64,000 nt of DNA from Clostridia bacterium (GCA_017501345.1 JAFVXC010000022.1:5586-69585), one strand, 5' to 3'. Counted from the stretch's first letter, positions 7,373 to 16,973 are shown. Notes: generated by a model from the sequence alone, not told the origin. Program-made: numbers and translations.

Positions 7373-9838
7373 TTATTTTTGTGCTTTTCCCCAGAATCTG
7401 CGCAGGATTTCTGCAAGAGACGCCGAATTTCCTGCATATTGAAGCCCTTCCCAATGGGGTGGGAACAAGGTTCTGTACAAGGGCTGTGCATAGCGGTCGT
7501 CGATGAGAACGATCACCCCCTCGTCACGGTCGGTACGGATCACGCGCCCCGCCGCCTGGAGAACGCGATTCATCCCCGGGAAGGTATATGCATAGTCGTA
7601 TCCGCGCTCGCATTTGTTCTCGTAATAGTCCCTGAGGATATTTCCCTCCTCCGAAAGTCCCGCAAGACCGACGCCGACGATCACGCTTCCGATCAGCCGC
7701 CCGCCGGGTAGGTCGACGCCCTCGGAGAAGGAGCCTCCGAGCACACAGAAGCCAACGCGAAGCTTACCGTCGTCACAGAAGGCATCGAGAAACTCGTCTC
7801 GCTCCGACGGAGTCATTCCCCGCTTCTGAAGGATCAGACGTACCCTCGGATATTTCTGCGTAAAGGCACGCGCGACCTCAGAAAGATAGGCGTAGGACGG
7901 AAAATAAACAATATAATTCCCCGCCTTGCCCGACACCGTAGCCGCAATCAAAGATGCGATCCGCCGATAGGATGCGCTGCGATCCTCAAAGCGCGTCGAG
8001 ACTGCATCACACACGGCAACACAGAGGTTTTCGCGCGGGAAAGGCGACGGAAGCGAGATCGTCACGGACTTCTTCGTGCCGCCGAGCAGATCGGTAAAAT
8101 AGTCAAGCGGCGTGAGCGTCGCAGAAAAGACCACCGAGGCTCTCGCTCTTGAGAGGCATTCGTCGAGCACCGCCGAGGGATCAAGGCAGAAAAGCCTCAC
8201 CTCAATATCACCACCGCGCACACGAACCATCGTGAGGAACTTTTCATCGTAATAGCCACGCAGAAGTCGATAGGTGCGAAGCTCGGAGAGCAGGTCGTCG
8301 ATCTCGCCTTTCAATTCCGAGCGGTGCGCAATACGCTGCCAATCCTTGAGAGACGCGACCGTCTTTTCGAGAAGGACGTCAAGAAAGCGAGGTGCCTCCC
8401 TGCTCATCCAGAAGCCCGTCTCCTCGCCGTCAGTCGTATGCGTAAGCGTATCCGAGCATAGCGACTTCAGGTCATCAAAGCCCGAAAGCAGGCGATTCAG
8501 CGTCTCCTTCAGTACGGCCTCTCCGTCGGGGATCCTTCCGAGAAGCCCCTTGACGTCGCGCTGATGCAGGCTTGCCGAGTACATATCCCTTGCACGGTCG
8601 GCAAGATTGTGACCCTCGTCGATGAGGAAGGCGTATTGACCGTCGACGGTTCGCTCCTCACCGAAATAGCGGCGGAAGTACACCCTCGGATCGAATACGT
8701 AATTATAGTCACAGATCACAATATCGCACTTTTCGGATAGATCGAGCGAAAGCTCGTAAGGGCAGACTCCGTATTCCCGCGCCGTCTCAAGGATCGATGC
8801 ACGGGTGTATCCGCTTTGCTTTGAGAGCAGCGAAAGGATCGCTGCGGGAGCACGCTCATAATAGCCGTCCGCGTACGGACAATCGAATGGATTACAGTGA
8901 TTCCTCCCTGCCCCTTTTTCCTTTTCGCAGAGACAGACCTGCTCCTTTGCGGAAATGATGCAGGTTCGCAGTCGAGCGCCTGCGTGATAAAGCTTTCCTG
9001 CCGCAGAAAATGCCTCTCGGCGCGTGCTTGCCTTCGCCGTGAGATAGAAGATCTTATCGATATAACCGCTACCGAGCGCGCGGACCGCCGGATATAGCGT
9101 CGAGATCGTTTTCCCGATCCCCGTCGGTGCCTGCGCAAAGAGGCGTCCCCCTCGCCTTACAGTTCGGTAGACCGAACGGATCAGCTCCTCCTGTCCCTCC
9201 CGAAGTCCGCTGTACGGAAATGCGACCTCTCCCGCCTTCGGCACGGTCAGGGTTCGGTGTCTTACGAGAAAATCGGTGGTAGGCCGCGCAAGGCGGAGAA
9301 GCTCGGAGAGCGAATCGCTGAGCCGCTGTACCGTACACGATTCCCGATTGGAAAACAGACGTGAGCCGTCCGAATGCACGGTCACGGTCGACAGCTCGAT
9401 CTCCTCCTCCCCGACGGAAAGCGCGTAAAGCGCGGCGAGAGCGTGAGATTCCGCCCGAAAGCGCGCACGAAAACGACCGCCCGCGTCATATCCGCCCGTC
9501 GGCAGGAGCATATAAAGAACGGTTTTCTGTCCCTCGGCAAGGGAAACACCGTCAATGCGGCCCGACAGATGCACAGAGTACGGTGAGAGTGCCTCTTCAG
9601 ATTCGGAGAAGGTTTCGGCAACGGTTTCTCCAGGCTCGATCGTGACAGCGTATGACACCGCTACATCGCTTCGGAAGCCTGCTTCCGAGCCGTACGCCTC
9701 GAGAAAACGAGCGCGGGCAGAGGCAGATACGCGCGGAGCCGACGAAAAGCCCGAGCGGATATCACCTAAAGGATATGCGATTTGTGCAAGCTCCGACACA
9801 GACAGCGCGATGCCACCCGATTCCTTATGAAAATTCAT
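7373..9838 (-). CDS. Rad3/DinG-type (XPD-like) superfamily 2 DNA helicase
   Basis: An 821-residue helicase. Walker A is APTGIGKT (about 237-244) and the DEAH-type box is DEGH (FLIDEGHN). Between them a Cys cluster (CIISAKEQVCLCEKEKG...CNPFDC) looks like the 4Fe-4S domain of XPD/DinG helicases. The C-terminal half has helicase motifs including VFSATLTP and AAGRVIRTDRDEG. The N-terminal 200 residues show GRIDGV and a later conserved Glu, reminiscent of the PD-(D/E)XK-like region in some clostridial homologs, but the full catalytic set is not apparent. The ATG at 9838 is chosen because AAAGGAGG lies 12 bases before it. Probable role is 5'-3' unwinding in repair. Confidence 0.87.
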   Translation of the reverse strand: MNFHKESGGIALSVSELAQIAYPLGDIRSGFSSAPRVSASARARFLEAYGSEAGFRSDVAVSYAVTIEPGETVAETFSESEEALSPYSVHLSGRIDGVSLAEGQKTVLYMLLPTGGYDAGGRFRARFRAESHALAALYALSVGEEEIELSTVTVHSDGSRLFSNRESCTVQRLSDSLSELLRLARPTTDFLVRHRTLTVPKAGEVAFPYSGLREGQEELIRSVYRTVRRGGRLFAQAPTGIGKTISTLYPAVRALGSGYIDKIFYLTAKASTRREAFSAAGKLYHAGARLRTCIISAKEQVCLCEKEKGAGRNHCNPFDCPYADGYYERAPAAILSLLSKQSGYTRASILETAREYGVCPYELSLDLSEKCDIVICDYNYVFDPRVYFRRYFGEERTVDGQYAFLIDEGHNLADRARDMYSASLHQRDVKGLLGRIPDGEAVLKETLNRLLSGFDDLKSLCSDTLTHTTDGEETGFWMSREAPRFLDVLLEKTVASLKDWQRIAHRSELKGEIDDLLSELRTYRLLRGYYDEKFLTMVRVRGGDIEVRLFCLDPSAVLDECLSRARASVVFSATLTPLDYFTDLLGGTKKSVTISLPSPFPRENLCVAVCDAVSTRFEDRSASYRRIASLIAATVSGKAGNYIVYFPSYAYLSEVARAFTQKYPRVRLILQKRGMTPSERDEFLDAFCDDGKLRVGFCVLGGSFSEGVDLPGGRLIGSVIVGVGLAGLSEEGNILRDYYENKCERGYDYAYTFPGMNRVLQAAGRVIRTDRDEGVIVLIDDRYAQPLYRTLFPPHWEGLQYAGNSASLAEILRRFWGKAQK

Positions 9839-10095
9839 AGCTTTTCCTCGCCTCCTTTCGCGTGATTTCGGCACAAAGCCGCATCGATCTGGAAATTACC
9901 AAAAATTTAGGGGTACCCTTTTTCGTGCTTTTGGATTATAATGATGGGTACGGGAGAGATTTATTCCGATTTGGGATCTCAGATACAGAATACCGCCCTC
10001 CATCCCCTTTTGCCGCCAAGAAAACAGATAGCGCTACGAGGCACGGGCGAATTCCAAAACTTTTTATGCCGCTGAGCGGCAGAATGGAGATTATT

Positions 10096-10713
10096 ATGGA
10101 ACTGATACGAATCAGTAAAAACAAGATCAAGATTATGCTCGACGCGGGAGATATGTCCGCGTACGATCTACCGACCGAAGGTATCGATTACTGCGAAAGC
10201 GCCGTAAGAGAGGCATTCCGCGCGGTACTGAAGGATGCTGGCCGCAAAACCGGTATGGATTTTTCGGACAGTCGGCTGTCGATCCAGCTCTACCCATCAA
10301 GAGGCGGCGGATGCGAAATGTTCGTAACGCGTACGAATGACCGCCCCGAGCCCCTCGGCGAGGAGAAGCAGAGAGAAGGAGACGTCTATGCGGCCCAAGA
10401 GCTGTCTGCGGACGTGCGAAGCAACGAAAAGCACCCGAGGTGGGAGCGGTCCGAGGCATTCGGATTTGAATCGATGACCTGGCTGCTCACGGTCTGCAGA
10501 CGGTTGAAGCGGATCGGATTTTCGGGTAGCAGTGCGGCATTTCACGACGAAAGCGGAAGGTGCTTTCTTCTGATCGAAGCTCCCACAAGCATTCGCCCGC
10601 TTATCATCGAATACGGAACACCCGAAAGCCCTGAGGCAGTGCGTCTTTACATAAGTGAGCACGGCAGTACGATCTGTCCGAGACGTGCGGTGGAATTGCT
10701 CGGAGACTATTGA
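10096..10713 (+). CDS. mecA: MecA-family adapter protein for ClpC
   Basis: The 205-residue product starts MELIRISKNKIKIMLDAGDM, the N-terminal pattern of MecA/YpbH adapters that bring substrates to the ClpCP protease. An N-terminal domain (1-80) is followed by a charged, variable linker (about 85-125) and a conserved C-terminal domain, the usual three-part layout. GGAG at 10086-10089 sets the start at 10096; an ATG at 10084 is too close to any ribosome site. A TATAAT at 9938 without a clear -35 could be its promoter. In this organism it may control competence or sporulation regulators; that is inference. Confidence 0.82.
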   Translation: MELIRISKNKIKIMLDAGDMSAYDLPTEGIDYCESAVREAFRAVLKDAGRKTGMDFSDSRLSIQLYPSRGGGCEMFVTRTNDRPEPLGEEKQREGDVYAAQELSADVRSNEKHPRWERSEAFGFESMTWLLTVCRRLKRIGFSGSSAAFHDESGRCFLLIEAPTSIRPLIIEYGTPESPEAVRLYISEHGSTICPRRAVELLGDY

Positions 10714-10755
10714 CGCGTCATAGCGCAAATTGTCCGCGTTTTTTCAGCGATATAC

Positions 10756-10784
10756 TTGCAAAACGGGTGGTTTTGTGGTATCAT
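10756..10784 (+). promoter_or_regulatory. Promoter of the uracil-DNA glycosylase gene
   Basis: TTGCAA (10756-10761), 17 bases, TATCAT (10779-10784), 36 bases before the start codon. Confidence 0.6.
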
Positions 10785-10820
10785 TATCCTAATAGAAACG
10801 AAAGGTCGGTGAACCGAAGG

Positions 10821-11411
10821 ATGAACGAAGAAAATCGCACGAAAGAGACTGCCGCGGCGTGGGAAACGCTGCTCGAGAACTGCAGGAGCTGTTCTGCCTG
10901 CCCGCTTTCGAAAACTCGGACGAACTGTGTCTTCGGAACGGGCAATCCCGACGCAGATCTTCTTTTCATCGGTGAAGCACCAGGACGCGAGGAGGATCTT
11001 TCGGGCATTCCCTTCGTCGGGCGGGCGGGAAAGCTCCTCGACAAGTATCTCTACGCCGTTGATATTCCACGTGAAAGCGTGTATATCGCCAACATTCTGA
11101 AGTGCAGACCGCCCGAAAACCGTGATCCGCTCCCCGAGGAGGAGGATGCGTGTATCGGTTACCTGCGCGAGCAGCTGAAGCTGATCCGCCCGAAGATCAT
11201 CGTATGCCTCGGCAGGATCTCCGCGCTTCGTCTCATCAAGCCCGATTTCAGGATCACGAGGGAGCACGGCGTGTGGTTTCAAAAGGGTAATTATCAGATG
11301 ACCGCTGTCTTTCACCCCGCAGCACTTCTCAGAGATCCTACAAAGAAGGAGCTGATGCTGGAGGATATGAAGGAGATCAAGAAAAGGCTTGATGCACTTT
11401 CAAACGGTTGA
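10821..11411 (+). CDS. Family 4 uracil-DNA glycosylase (iron-sulfur)
   Basis: A 196-residue protein of the family 4 (thermophile-type) uracil-DNA glycosylases. It has an N-terminal CxxC pair (CSACPLSKTR), the water-activating motif GEAPGREED, two further Cys (ILKCRPPENR and IIVCLGR) that complete the 4Fe-4S site, and the leucine-loop motif HPAALLRDPTKK. It removes uracil from DNA to begin base-excision repair. The start at 10821 follows the promoter at 10756-10784; longer in-frame extensions would begin upstream of the transcript. It stands alone after mecA. Confidence 0.92.
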   Translation: MNEENRTKETAAAWETLLENCRSCSACPLSKTRTNCVFGTGNPDADLLFIGEAPGREEDLSGIPFVGRAGKLLDKYLYAVDIPRESVYIANILKCRPPENRDPLPEEEDACIGYLREQLKLIRPKIIVCLGRISALRLIKPDFRITREHGVWFQKGNYQMTAVFHPAALLRDPTKKELMLEDMKEIKKRLDALSNG

Positions 11412-11634
11412 CCTACAGAAATTTTTCGGCCAAATTTATTATACAATATTCCTTCCCTTTTTTCAAGTACCGTGCGGGGAGAAGTCGAAACTTTTTATAA
11501 AAATGCCGAATTTCGGGACGGAATTTTCAAAAACACCTTCTTTTGTTAAAATTTATTCATATATTTGCGTTATACTATAATATGGTAATATGGATATATT
11601 ACGGCATATCTCTGCCGAAAGGATACTTGGATAT

Positions 11635-12636
11635 ATGAAGAAGGCCCCGAAAAAGCTGATATACGTCTACTCGCTCCTTGCGTGGACACTGACCCTTTTA
11701 GCGCTCGTTTTTCGTGTGCTCGCCCGCGTTTATTCCTACGACGTCGAGGTCGGATACTTTGAAAGCAACGCGCTCTTCCCGACACTGCACTATATTTGTC
11801 TTGCACTGATCGCCACCCTTTCCGGATCTGCACTCATACTCTTCCGCCACTTCTCGGTCCCCGATACGGTGATAGCGAGTATGCAGAAGACCTGCGTGAT
11901 GGAAAAGATCGCGGCATTTGTCGGCGCCATTTCAATGCTTATCGTGTCGATCTGTACGGCGATCTTCTATTGGAGCACGGGCTCTTTGACACCGTCTGGA
12001 TTCACTGTTTTCGGACTTCTCTCAGCAGTCCTCTCGGTCTTCTTTTTCTTATTTTTCTTCGTTCCGTCAGCAATCGGGAAAAATCTGCACCTCTTCAGCG
12101 GATTCGCGCTCGTGCTTCATTTCGTGTATGTGCTCATCTCCTCCTATTTCGAGCTTTACACCCCGATGAATAATCCCGTTAAGCTCCTGATCCAGCTTAC
12201 AGCGATCGCCGCTGTTCTCTATCTTCTGTGCGATCTTCGCTTTTATCTCGGCATCGCACGCCCCATACGTTTCATCGCCGTCTCCACTCTTTTCCTTGGT
12301 TTTTCCGTCGTGGCAGTCCTTTCGAGCGGAATATTCTCGGTTATGACCGAGGCGTATACAAAGCTCTACTATCTCTATGCCCTCACCGCCTTTGCACTCC
12401 TTCTTCCCGCCGCAGTCCGCATCACCCGAATGCTGATGCTGTGGGCACAGAGCGGCAACACACCTGCTCCTCTTGAGGATGACGAAAAGGGATCGGACGA
12501 TCACGAGGTGCAATCCTACGAGAACGACGCGAGCCAAACGGCATCCGAAAGCAATGACGGCGCCACCTCCCTCGAGCCAGATGAAGGCGACTATACCGAC
12601 GAAAGCATCAATGCAAGGAAGGTCTCGGAAGAATGA
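11635..12636 (+). CDS. Polytopic membrane protein, function unknown
   Basis: A 333-residue protein with about seven or eight hydrophobic segments from residue 8 to residue 275, then an acidic, Ser/Asn-rich cytoplasmic tail (DDEKGSDDHEV...). I do not recognise a family. The ATG at 11635 is preceded by GAAAGGA about 11 bases upstream. An earlier in-frame ATG at 11590 is only 8 bases after a TATAAT-like -10 and is probably not translated. Its stop overlaps the start of the next gene by four bases (ATGA), so it is translationally coupled to a DNA-binding regulator and may supply or receive its signal. Confidence 0.72.
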   Translation: MKKAPKKLIYVYSLLAWTLTLLALVFRVLARVYSYDVEVGYFESNALFPTLHYICLALIATLSGSALILFRHFSVPDTVIASMQKTCVMEKIAAFVGAISMLIVSICTAIFYWSTGSLTPSGFTVFGLLSAVLSVFFFLFFFVPSAIGKNLHLFSGFALVLHFVYVLISSYFELYTPMNNPVKLLIQLTAIAAVLYLLCDLRFYLGIARPIRFIAVSTLFLGFSVVAVLSSGIFSVMTEAYTKLYYLYALTAFALLLPAAVRITRMLMLWAQSGNTPAPLEDDEKGSDDHEVQSYENDASQTASESNDGATSLEPDEGDYTDESINARKVSEE

Positions 12637-13241
12637 AAAAAGCAAGTGCCAACAAACGCATTCAGTGGTTTCACACCACCGTTCAGGCAAACGGTTTCCC
12701 AAATTCAACGCTTCTCTGCGAACGGTTTGATATCTCCCTAAGCCAAGCCAAAAGAGATATCCGCTTTCTGCGCGAGGTTCTGAACGCACCGCTCGAATAC
12801 GACGCGCTTCGCCGCGGCTATACCTATTCGGAGCCCTTCTCTCTTCCCGTCACGGTCACGACGAGCAACGATGAATCCCTGAACGGACTGCTCCCGAGCC
12901 TTGACGAGGGCGACTATCTGCCCGACAGCGACGCGGGAGAAAGCGCTAATATCACGCTTCTACAGCTTCAGATCCCCTACACGGCAATTCTCGAGATCCG
13001 GGACAAGCTTGCAGTGGCAGAGCTGAAATCCTATATTCAATACGAAAAGGGGAGCTCCGGAAAGCTTGAAAGGAACTGCTACAAATGCGAGTTTCACAGC
13101 GTTGACCGCTTCCTTGGCGCTCTTCTCTCGGTAGACGCCGACATCCGCATCGTTTCCCCGAAATGGCTGCGCCAAAAGCTCGTAAATTCCGCCGAGCGCA
13201 TCCTGCGCCTGAACAGCGATCCTGCTGATTCGACGGAGTAA
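12633..13241 (+). CDS. HTH regulator resembling a shortened WYL-family protein
   Basis: The first 70 residues match the DeoR-like winged helix at the start of WYL regulators (ERFDISLSQAKRDIRFLREVLNAPLEYDALRRGY). The remaining 130 residues resemble the WCX C-terminal extension, but the central WYL core appears absent. At 202 residues it is well below the roughly 300 usual for the family. It overlaps the membrane protein gene by four bases. Probably a cytoplasmic transcription factor working with that protein; target genes are unknown. Confidence 0.68.
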   Translation: MKKASANKRIQWFHTTVQANGFPNSTLLCERFDISLSQAKRDIRFLREVLNAPLEYDALRRGYTYSEPFSLPVTVTTSNDESLNGLLPSLDEGDYLPDSDAGESANITLLQLQIPYTAILEIRDKLAVAELKSYIQYEKGSSGKLERNCYKCEFHSVDRFLGALLSVDADIRIVSPKWLRQKLVNSAERILRLNSDPADSTE

Positions 13242-13301
13242 CGGCTCGCAAAGGCCTTCGTAAAAATTCTTGAAAATTTTCAATTTTTTTCAGAAAAACT
13301 A

Positions 13302-13330
13302 TTGACAAACCGATTTTGTTGTGGTATAAT
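13302..13330 (+). promoter_or_regulatory. Consensus promoter of the rplJ-rplL operon
   Basis: TTGACA (13302-13307), 17 bases, TATAAT (13325-13330), a perfect sigma-A promoter leaving a leader of about 230 bases before rplJ. Confidence 0.9.
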
Positions 13331-13337
13331 GTTACCC

Positions 13338-13545
13338 GTTGCGGACAAGATTCCGCAATTTGACCTAAGACAGCAGGTTCCCGTAAAACGTGTTCTTTGA
13401 GCACTTTCCTGCCGAGGCGAAGCACAATCGTATCTATGCAGACCATCCCTTGGTTTGCCCTTCGAATTGTCTTTCTTTCGGCACGGTGCAGAATGAACCG
13501 TACGGGAGAAAGATATTTTTTTGCCCTCTTTGGTGCAATCCTTTA
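13338..13545 (+). ncRNA. Ribosomal protein L10 leader RNA
   Basis: The long leader between promoter and rplJ contains conserved pieces of the Firmicutes L10 leader, such as CCTAAGACAGCAGG and TTCCTGCCGAGG, plus several local hairpins. In known examples the L10-L12 complex binds this RNA to repress its own operon. Ends are approximate and a covariance-model match was not run. Confidence 0.72.
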
Positions 13546-13569
13546 ATTTTCATTGGGAGGTGAAAACAA

Positions 13570-14088
13570 ATGGCCAGCAAAGCTATACTGGAACAAAAGC
13601 AGGCGAAAGTAGCTGAAATCGCAGAGCTTCTCAAGGTCTCCGCAGGCGGCGTTGTCGTAAACTATCAGGGTATCACCGTTGATGACGACACGAAGCTCCG
13701 TCGTGAGCTCCGTGAAGCAGGTGTTAAGTACACCGTTCTGAAGAATTCGATCACCGGCCGTGCTTGTGACGAGGTAGGCCTCAGCGATATGAAGCAGCAC
13801 CTGACCGGTATGACCGCAATCGCGATCGGCAGCGAGAACGATCCCATCGCTCCCGCCAAGATCCTGAAGAAGTATGACGAAAAGATCGAGTCCTTCTCGA
13901 TTCTCGCAGGATACCTCGAAGGTAAGGTCGTTGATGCGAAGACCGTCAATGCTCTCGCTGATATTCCTACGAAGGACGTTCTCATTGCTACCGTTATCGG
14001 AAGCATTCAGGCTCCTCTGTATTCTCTGGCATACACACTTCAGTGTGTTGTCGACAAGGCTTCGGAAGAAGCTCCTGCAGAAGCGTAA
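13570..14088 (+). CDS. rplJ: 50S ribosomal protein L10
   Basis: A 172-residue L10: N-terminal rRNA-binding domain (KAILEQKQAKVAEIAELLKV, VVVNYQGITV), central KNSITGRA region, and a C-terminal helix (residues about 140-170) that anchors L12 dimers. The start follows GGGAGGTG by 8 bases. It is the first gene of the L10-L12 operon, controlled by the leader upstream. Confidence 0.97.
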   Translation: MASKAILEQKQAKVAEIAELLKVSAGGVVVNYQGITVDDDTKLRRELREAGVKYTVLKNSITGRACDEVGLSDMKQHLTGMTAIAIGSENDPIAPAKILKKYDEKIESFSILAGYLEGKVVDAKTVNALADIPTKDVLIATVIGSIQAPLYSLAYTLQCVVDKASEEAPAEA

Positions 14089-14148
14089 TTCTCTGCTCTG
14101 CTTAAACACTTTAAAAATTTTTAACCTAATTTTAGGAGGTAATTTAAA

Positions 14149-14529
14149 ATGGCATCCGAAAAGATCACTGCTATTGTAGAGTCCATCAAGGCTCTTTCCA
14201 TTCTCGAAGTTAAGGAACTCGTTGACGAGCTCCAGAACGAATTCGGCGTAACCGCAATGGCTCCCGTTGCAGGTGGCGCAGTTGCAGGCGGCGCAGCAGC
14301 TCCCGCAGCTGAAGAGAAGACCGAATTTGACGTTGTCCTCGCATCTGCAGGCGACAAGAAGCTCAACGTTATCAAGGTTGTTCGCGAACTCACCGGTCTC
14401 GGCCTGAAGGACGCTAAGGACCTCGTTGAGAGCGCTCCCAAGGCAATCAAGGAAGGCGTTTCCAAGGACGAAGCTGAGAAGATCAAGGCTCAGCTCGAAG
14501 AAGCAGGCGCAACCGTCGAGCTCAAGTAA
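14149..14529 (+). CDS. rplL: 50S ribosomal protein L7/L12
   Basis: A 126-residue L7/L12 with an N-terminal dimerisation domain, an Ala/Gly-rich hinge ([15 protein letters not shown]) and the C-terminal factor-binding domain ([24 protein letters not shown]). AGGAGG precedes the ATG. It lies 60 bases after rplJ and the transcript ends at the hairpin at 14574. Confidence 0.98.
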   Translation: MASEKITAIVESIKALSILEVKELVDELQNEFGVTAMAPVAGGAVAGGAAAPAAEEKTEFDVVLASAGDKKLNVIKVVRELTGLGLKDAKDLVESAPKAIKEGVSKDEAEKIKAQLEEAGATVELK

Positions 14530-14573
14530 TTTGAGTGAGCGATCTACATCGCGCTTCAAAATCCTGACTGTAC

Positions 14574-14606
14574 AAAAAATCCGCTGTGTAGAACAGCGGA
14601 TTTTTT
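14574..14606. terminator. Bidirectional terminator between rplL and the MFS gene
   Basis: AAAAAAT-CCGCTGT (stem 14581-14587), loop, ACAGCGG (14593-14599) and ATTTTTTG. A/T tracts on both sides let it serve both converging transcripts. Confidence 0.9.
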
Positions 14607-14624
14607 GTTTTATCGACTTCTTGA

Positions 14625-16169
14625 TCAGTCATCTCCCCCGAAGGCTTCGATTCCCTTCTGAGCCACGGGCTTGACGTCACCGTGGCGCACGAAGAGCATC
14701 GTCAGGAAGGAGAGTCCCGCAAATACCGTTGCGTACGGAAACAGCGTTGTAAACGCGATCTTATCCATAAAGAGACCGGAAAGAACGGGAGTGAATGCTT
14801 GCGCAAGCATTGATGCGGTATAATAATAGCCGGTATACTTGCCGACGTCACCGCCGCGCGCAAGCTCGACCACCATCGGATAGGAGTTGACGTTGATCGT
14901 TGCCCAACCGATCCCCGCCATTGCAAACAGGATCGTCATAACGATCACGTTCGTTCCCTCGCGTAGGAAGGATGCGGCACCAAAGGAGGATGCAAGGATC
15001 AGAACTCCGACAAGGATCATTTTCTTTCGTCCGAATTTTGAAGAAAGAAAGCCGATCGGCAGATAAGCGGCGATCGCTGCTGCCTGCGCAATCAAAAGCG
15101 TCATATTATAATCAAGTCCAAGCACCTTATCGGCATATACGGAATACTTGCTCGTTACGGCGTTGTAGCCCATATACCAAAGTGCGACCGAGGCAAGGAT
15201 CAGGATCAGTGACCGAAGCTCCGCACGCGTGATCCTGCGCTTTTCCTTTGCCTCCTCTTCTTCCGTCTCACTACCGTTTACCGCATCTGCCTCCGCAGCC
15301 CACTGCGGCTCCTTGACCGTAAACAGAAACAGAAGAAGCGAGACAAGCATAATTGCCGCCACCGCAATAAAGAAGGGCTGATATGCCATCAGAGCATTCT
15401 CAGGCTTTCCGGTCCCGAAAGCCATACCGAGCACGAGCACCAAAGCACCGCCGATGCTTCCCATCAGATTGATCACCGCGTTTGCCTTAGAGCGAAGGGG
15501 CTTCGGCGTAACGTCAGGCATCAGCGCGACGGCGGGCGAACGGAAGATGCCCATCGAGATCAGAATAAAAAGGAGGATCAAAACAAAGAATACGAGTGTC
15601 ATCGGAGATTCGACCGTTTTTTGCCAGACATAGCTTTGCCGCGCGGGAACCACGTAATTGATATAAGGCTCGCCGTTCTCCGTCTTGTCATTCGTTCGGA
15701 TCGCGACAAACTCTTCACGCGTGTAAAGATCCTTCAGGACGAACCGCTCGCCGTCGGGCGTCTTGAGCGTCACATCGGACTGCGAGTCGTAGATCTCCTC
15801 GAGAACCAAAGAATCGTCAACGCGCGACACCTCCCGAATCTTCATAAGCTGCATCTGATCGACGAAGGAAAGTCCGATAAACAGCACGATCGCGAGCACA
15901 GTTCCGATCAGAATAAAGGGTGTTCGCTTCCCTCTTTTCGATTTACTTCTGTCCGAAAGCGAACCGAAAAAGGGCAGCAGCAAAAGTGCGAGCAGATTGT
16001 CAAGTGCCATGATCGCACCCGACCAGGTCTGCGAAAGACCGAACTTATCGGTCAGGATCTTCGGGATAATGCTGTCATACGCCTGCCAGAAGGCGATGAT
16101 CAGGAAGAACGCGAAGCCTACAAGAAGCGTACGCTTGTAATTCAACTTCACTTTACTGAGTTTTTCCAT
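14625..16169 (-). CDS. MFS transporter, SLC45/GPH-like sugar carrier
   Basis: A 514-residue protein with about 12 membrane segments. The loop after the third segment has the MFS signature GSLSDRSKSKRGKRTPFI, and a later one reads SSKFGRKKM. The pattern resembles bacterial SLC45-type sugar:cation symporters. Unusual is a roughly 75-residue soluble insert between segments 4 and 5 (about residues 108-185). It follows the Nudix gene by 42 bases on the same transcript. A sugar substrate is plausible but cannot be read directly. Confidence 0.8.
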   Translation of the reverse strand: MEKLSKVKLNYKRTLLVGFAFFLIIAFWQAYDSIIPKILTDKFGLSQTWSGAIMALDNLLALLLLPFFGSLSDRSKSKRGKRTPFILIGTVLAIVLFIGLSFVDQMQLMKIREVSRVDDSLVLEEIYDSQSDVTLKTPDGERFVLKDLYTREEFVAIRTNDKTENGEPYINYVVPARQSYVWQKTVESPMTLVFFVLILLFILISMGIFRSPAVALMPDVTPKPLRSKANAVINLMGSIGGALVLVLGMAFGTGKPENALMAYQPFFIAVAAIMLVSLLLFLFTVKEPQWAAEADAVNGSETEEEEAKEKRRITRAELRSLILILASVALWYMGYNAVTSKYSVYADKVLGLDYNMTLLIAQAAAIAAYLPIGFLSSKFGRKKMILVGVLILASSFGAASFLREGTNVIVMTILFAMAGIGWATINVNSYPMVVELARGGDVGKYTGYYYTASMLAQAFTPVLSGLFMDKIAFTTLFPYATVFAGLSFLTMLFVRHGDVKPVAQKGIEAFGGDD

Positions 16170-16211
16170 TTGTTTGTCGTTCCTTCCTTAAAAAATATGT
16201 AGATCGCGCGG

Positions 16212-16775
16212 TCAGATCTTCAGGATACGCGCCGCCTTAAGTACTGCCATTTGCGTTTTTCCGTCGGCGATCTCGTTTCGCTCAACCATTCCGACGAGCT
16301 CTGAAAGCGGCACACGCACAAGCTCAAGAAATTCGTCATCGTCGGTATGCAGAACACCCTTTTCAAGATCGGTCGCAAGATAGACCCAGATCCTTTCGTC
16401 GAGAATCGCGGGTGAAGAATAGTATTCCCCAAGAAAAGTAAGATTTTCGCACTTATAACCGGTTTCTTCTTCCAGCTCACGTTTCGCGGCAGAAAGCGGA
16501 TCCTCAGAGAAGGAGTCGCGCTTACCTGCAGGGATCTCAAGAATGACCCGATCGAAGGGATAGCGGAACTGACGAACGAGAAGTGCATCTCCCTCCTTCG
16601 TGATCGGCAGAACTGCTGCGGCACCGATGTGACGGATATATTCCCGCACGCTCGTTTTTCCGTCAGGAAGCCTGACGGTATCTCTGAAGAGATGCACGAC
16701 GGCACCGTTATAAATATCCTCGCCTGTAATCCTGCTTTCGCGAAGCATCTCTGTATCGATCTCGTTTGAATTCAT
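16212..16775 (-). CDS. ADP-ribose pyrophosphatase, Nudix family
   Basis: A 187-residue Nudix hydrolase. The Nudix helix reads AAKRELEEETGY after GKRDSFSEDP, and the flanking pattern (VRQFRYPFDRVILEIPAG, YYSSPAILDERIWVYLA) matches ADP-sugar pyrophosphatases of the NudF/YqkG type. It would split ADP-ribose to AMP and ribose 5-phosphate. The ATG at 16775 is preceded by GGAG and lies just downstream of a consensus promoter; longer frames run through that promoter. Confidence 0.88.
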   Translation of the reverse strand: MNSNEIDTEMLRESRITGEDIYNGAVVHLFRDTVRLPDGKTSVREYIRHIGAAAVLPITKEGDALLVRQFRYPFDRVILEIPAGKRDSFSEDPLSAAKRELEEETGYKCENLTFLGEYYSSPAILDERIWVYLATDLEKGVLHTDDDEFLELVRVPLSELVGMVERNEIADGKTQMAVLKAARILKI

Positions 16776-16811
16776 CTCTGTTCTGCTCCTTTTACAAGTG
16801 ACTGTACTTTT

Positions 16812-16840
16812 ATTATAGCTGATTTCCCGGAAAATTGCAA
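16812..16840 (-). promoter_or_regulatory. Promoter of the Nudix-MFS operon
   Basis: Minus-strand TTGCAA (16835-16840), 17 bases, TATAAT (16812-16817). It diverges from the rnhA promoter 50 bases away. Confidence 0.72.
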
Positions 16841-16889
16841 TAGGCAGGATAAATTTTTGCGTTTCCAAGGAGAATCTCTCCGGGAACGC

Positions 16890-16918
16890 TTGATTTCCGC
16901 TCCCGAATATGTTACAAT
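16890..16918 (+). promoter_or_regulatory. Promoter of rnhA
   Basis: TTGATT (16890-16895), 17 bases, TACAAT (16913-16918), 56 bases before the ATG. Confidence 0.65.
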
Positions 16919-16973
16919 ATAACGGTAAGATTTCGGGCTCCGAATACGTGCGAGCCGATCGAGAGGAAAAAAT

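Noticed and set aside
9862..10095. A 78-residue N-terminal extension of MecA
   Set aside because: It has no homology-like pattern, spans the probable promoter region, and a proper ribosome site sets the start at 10096.
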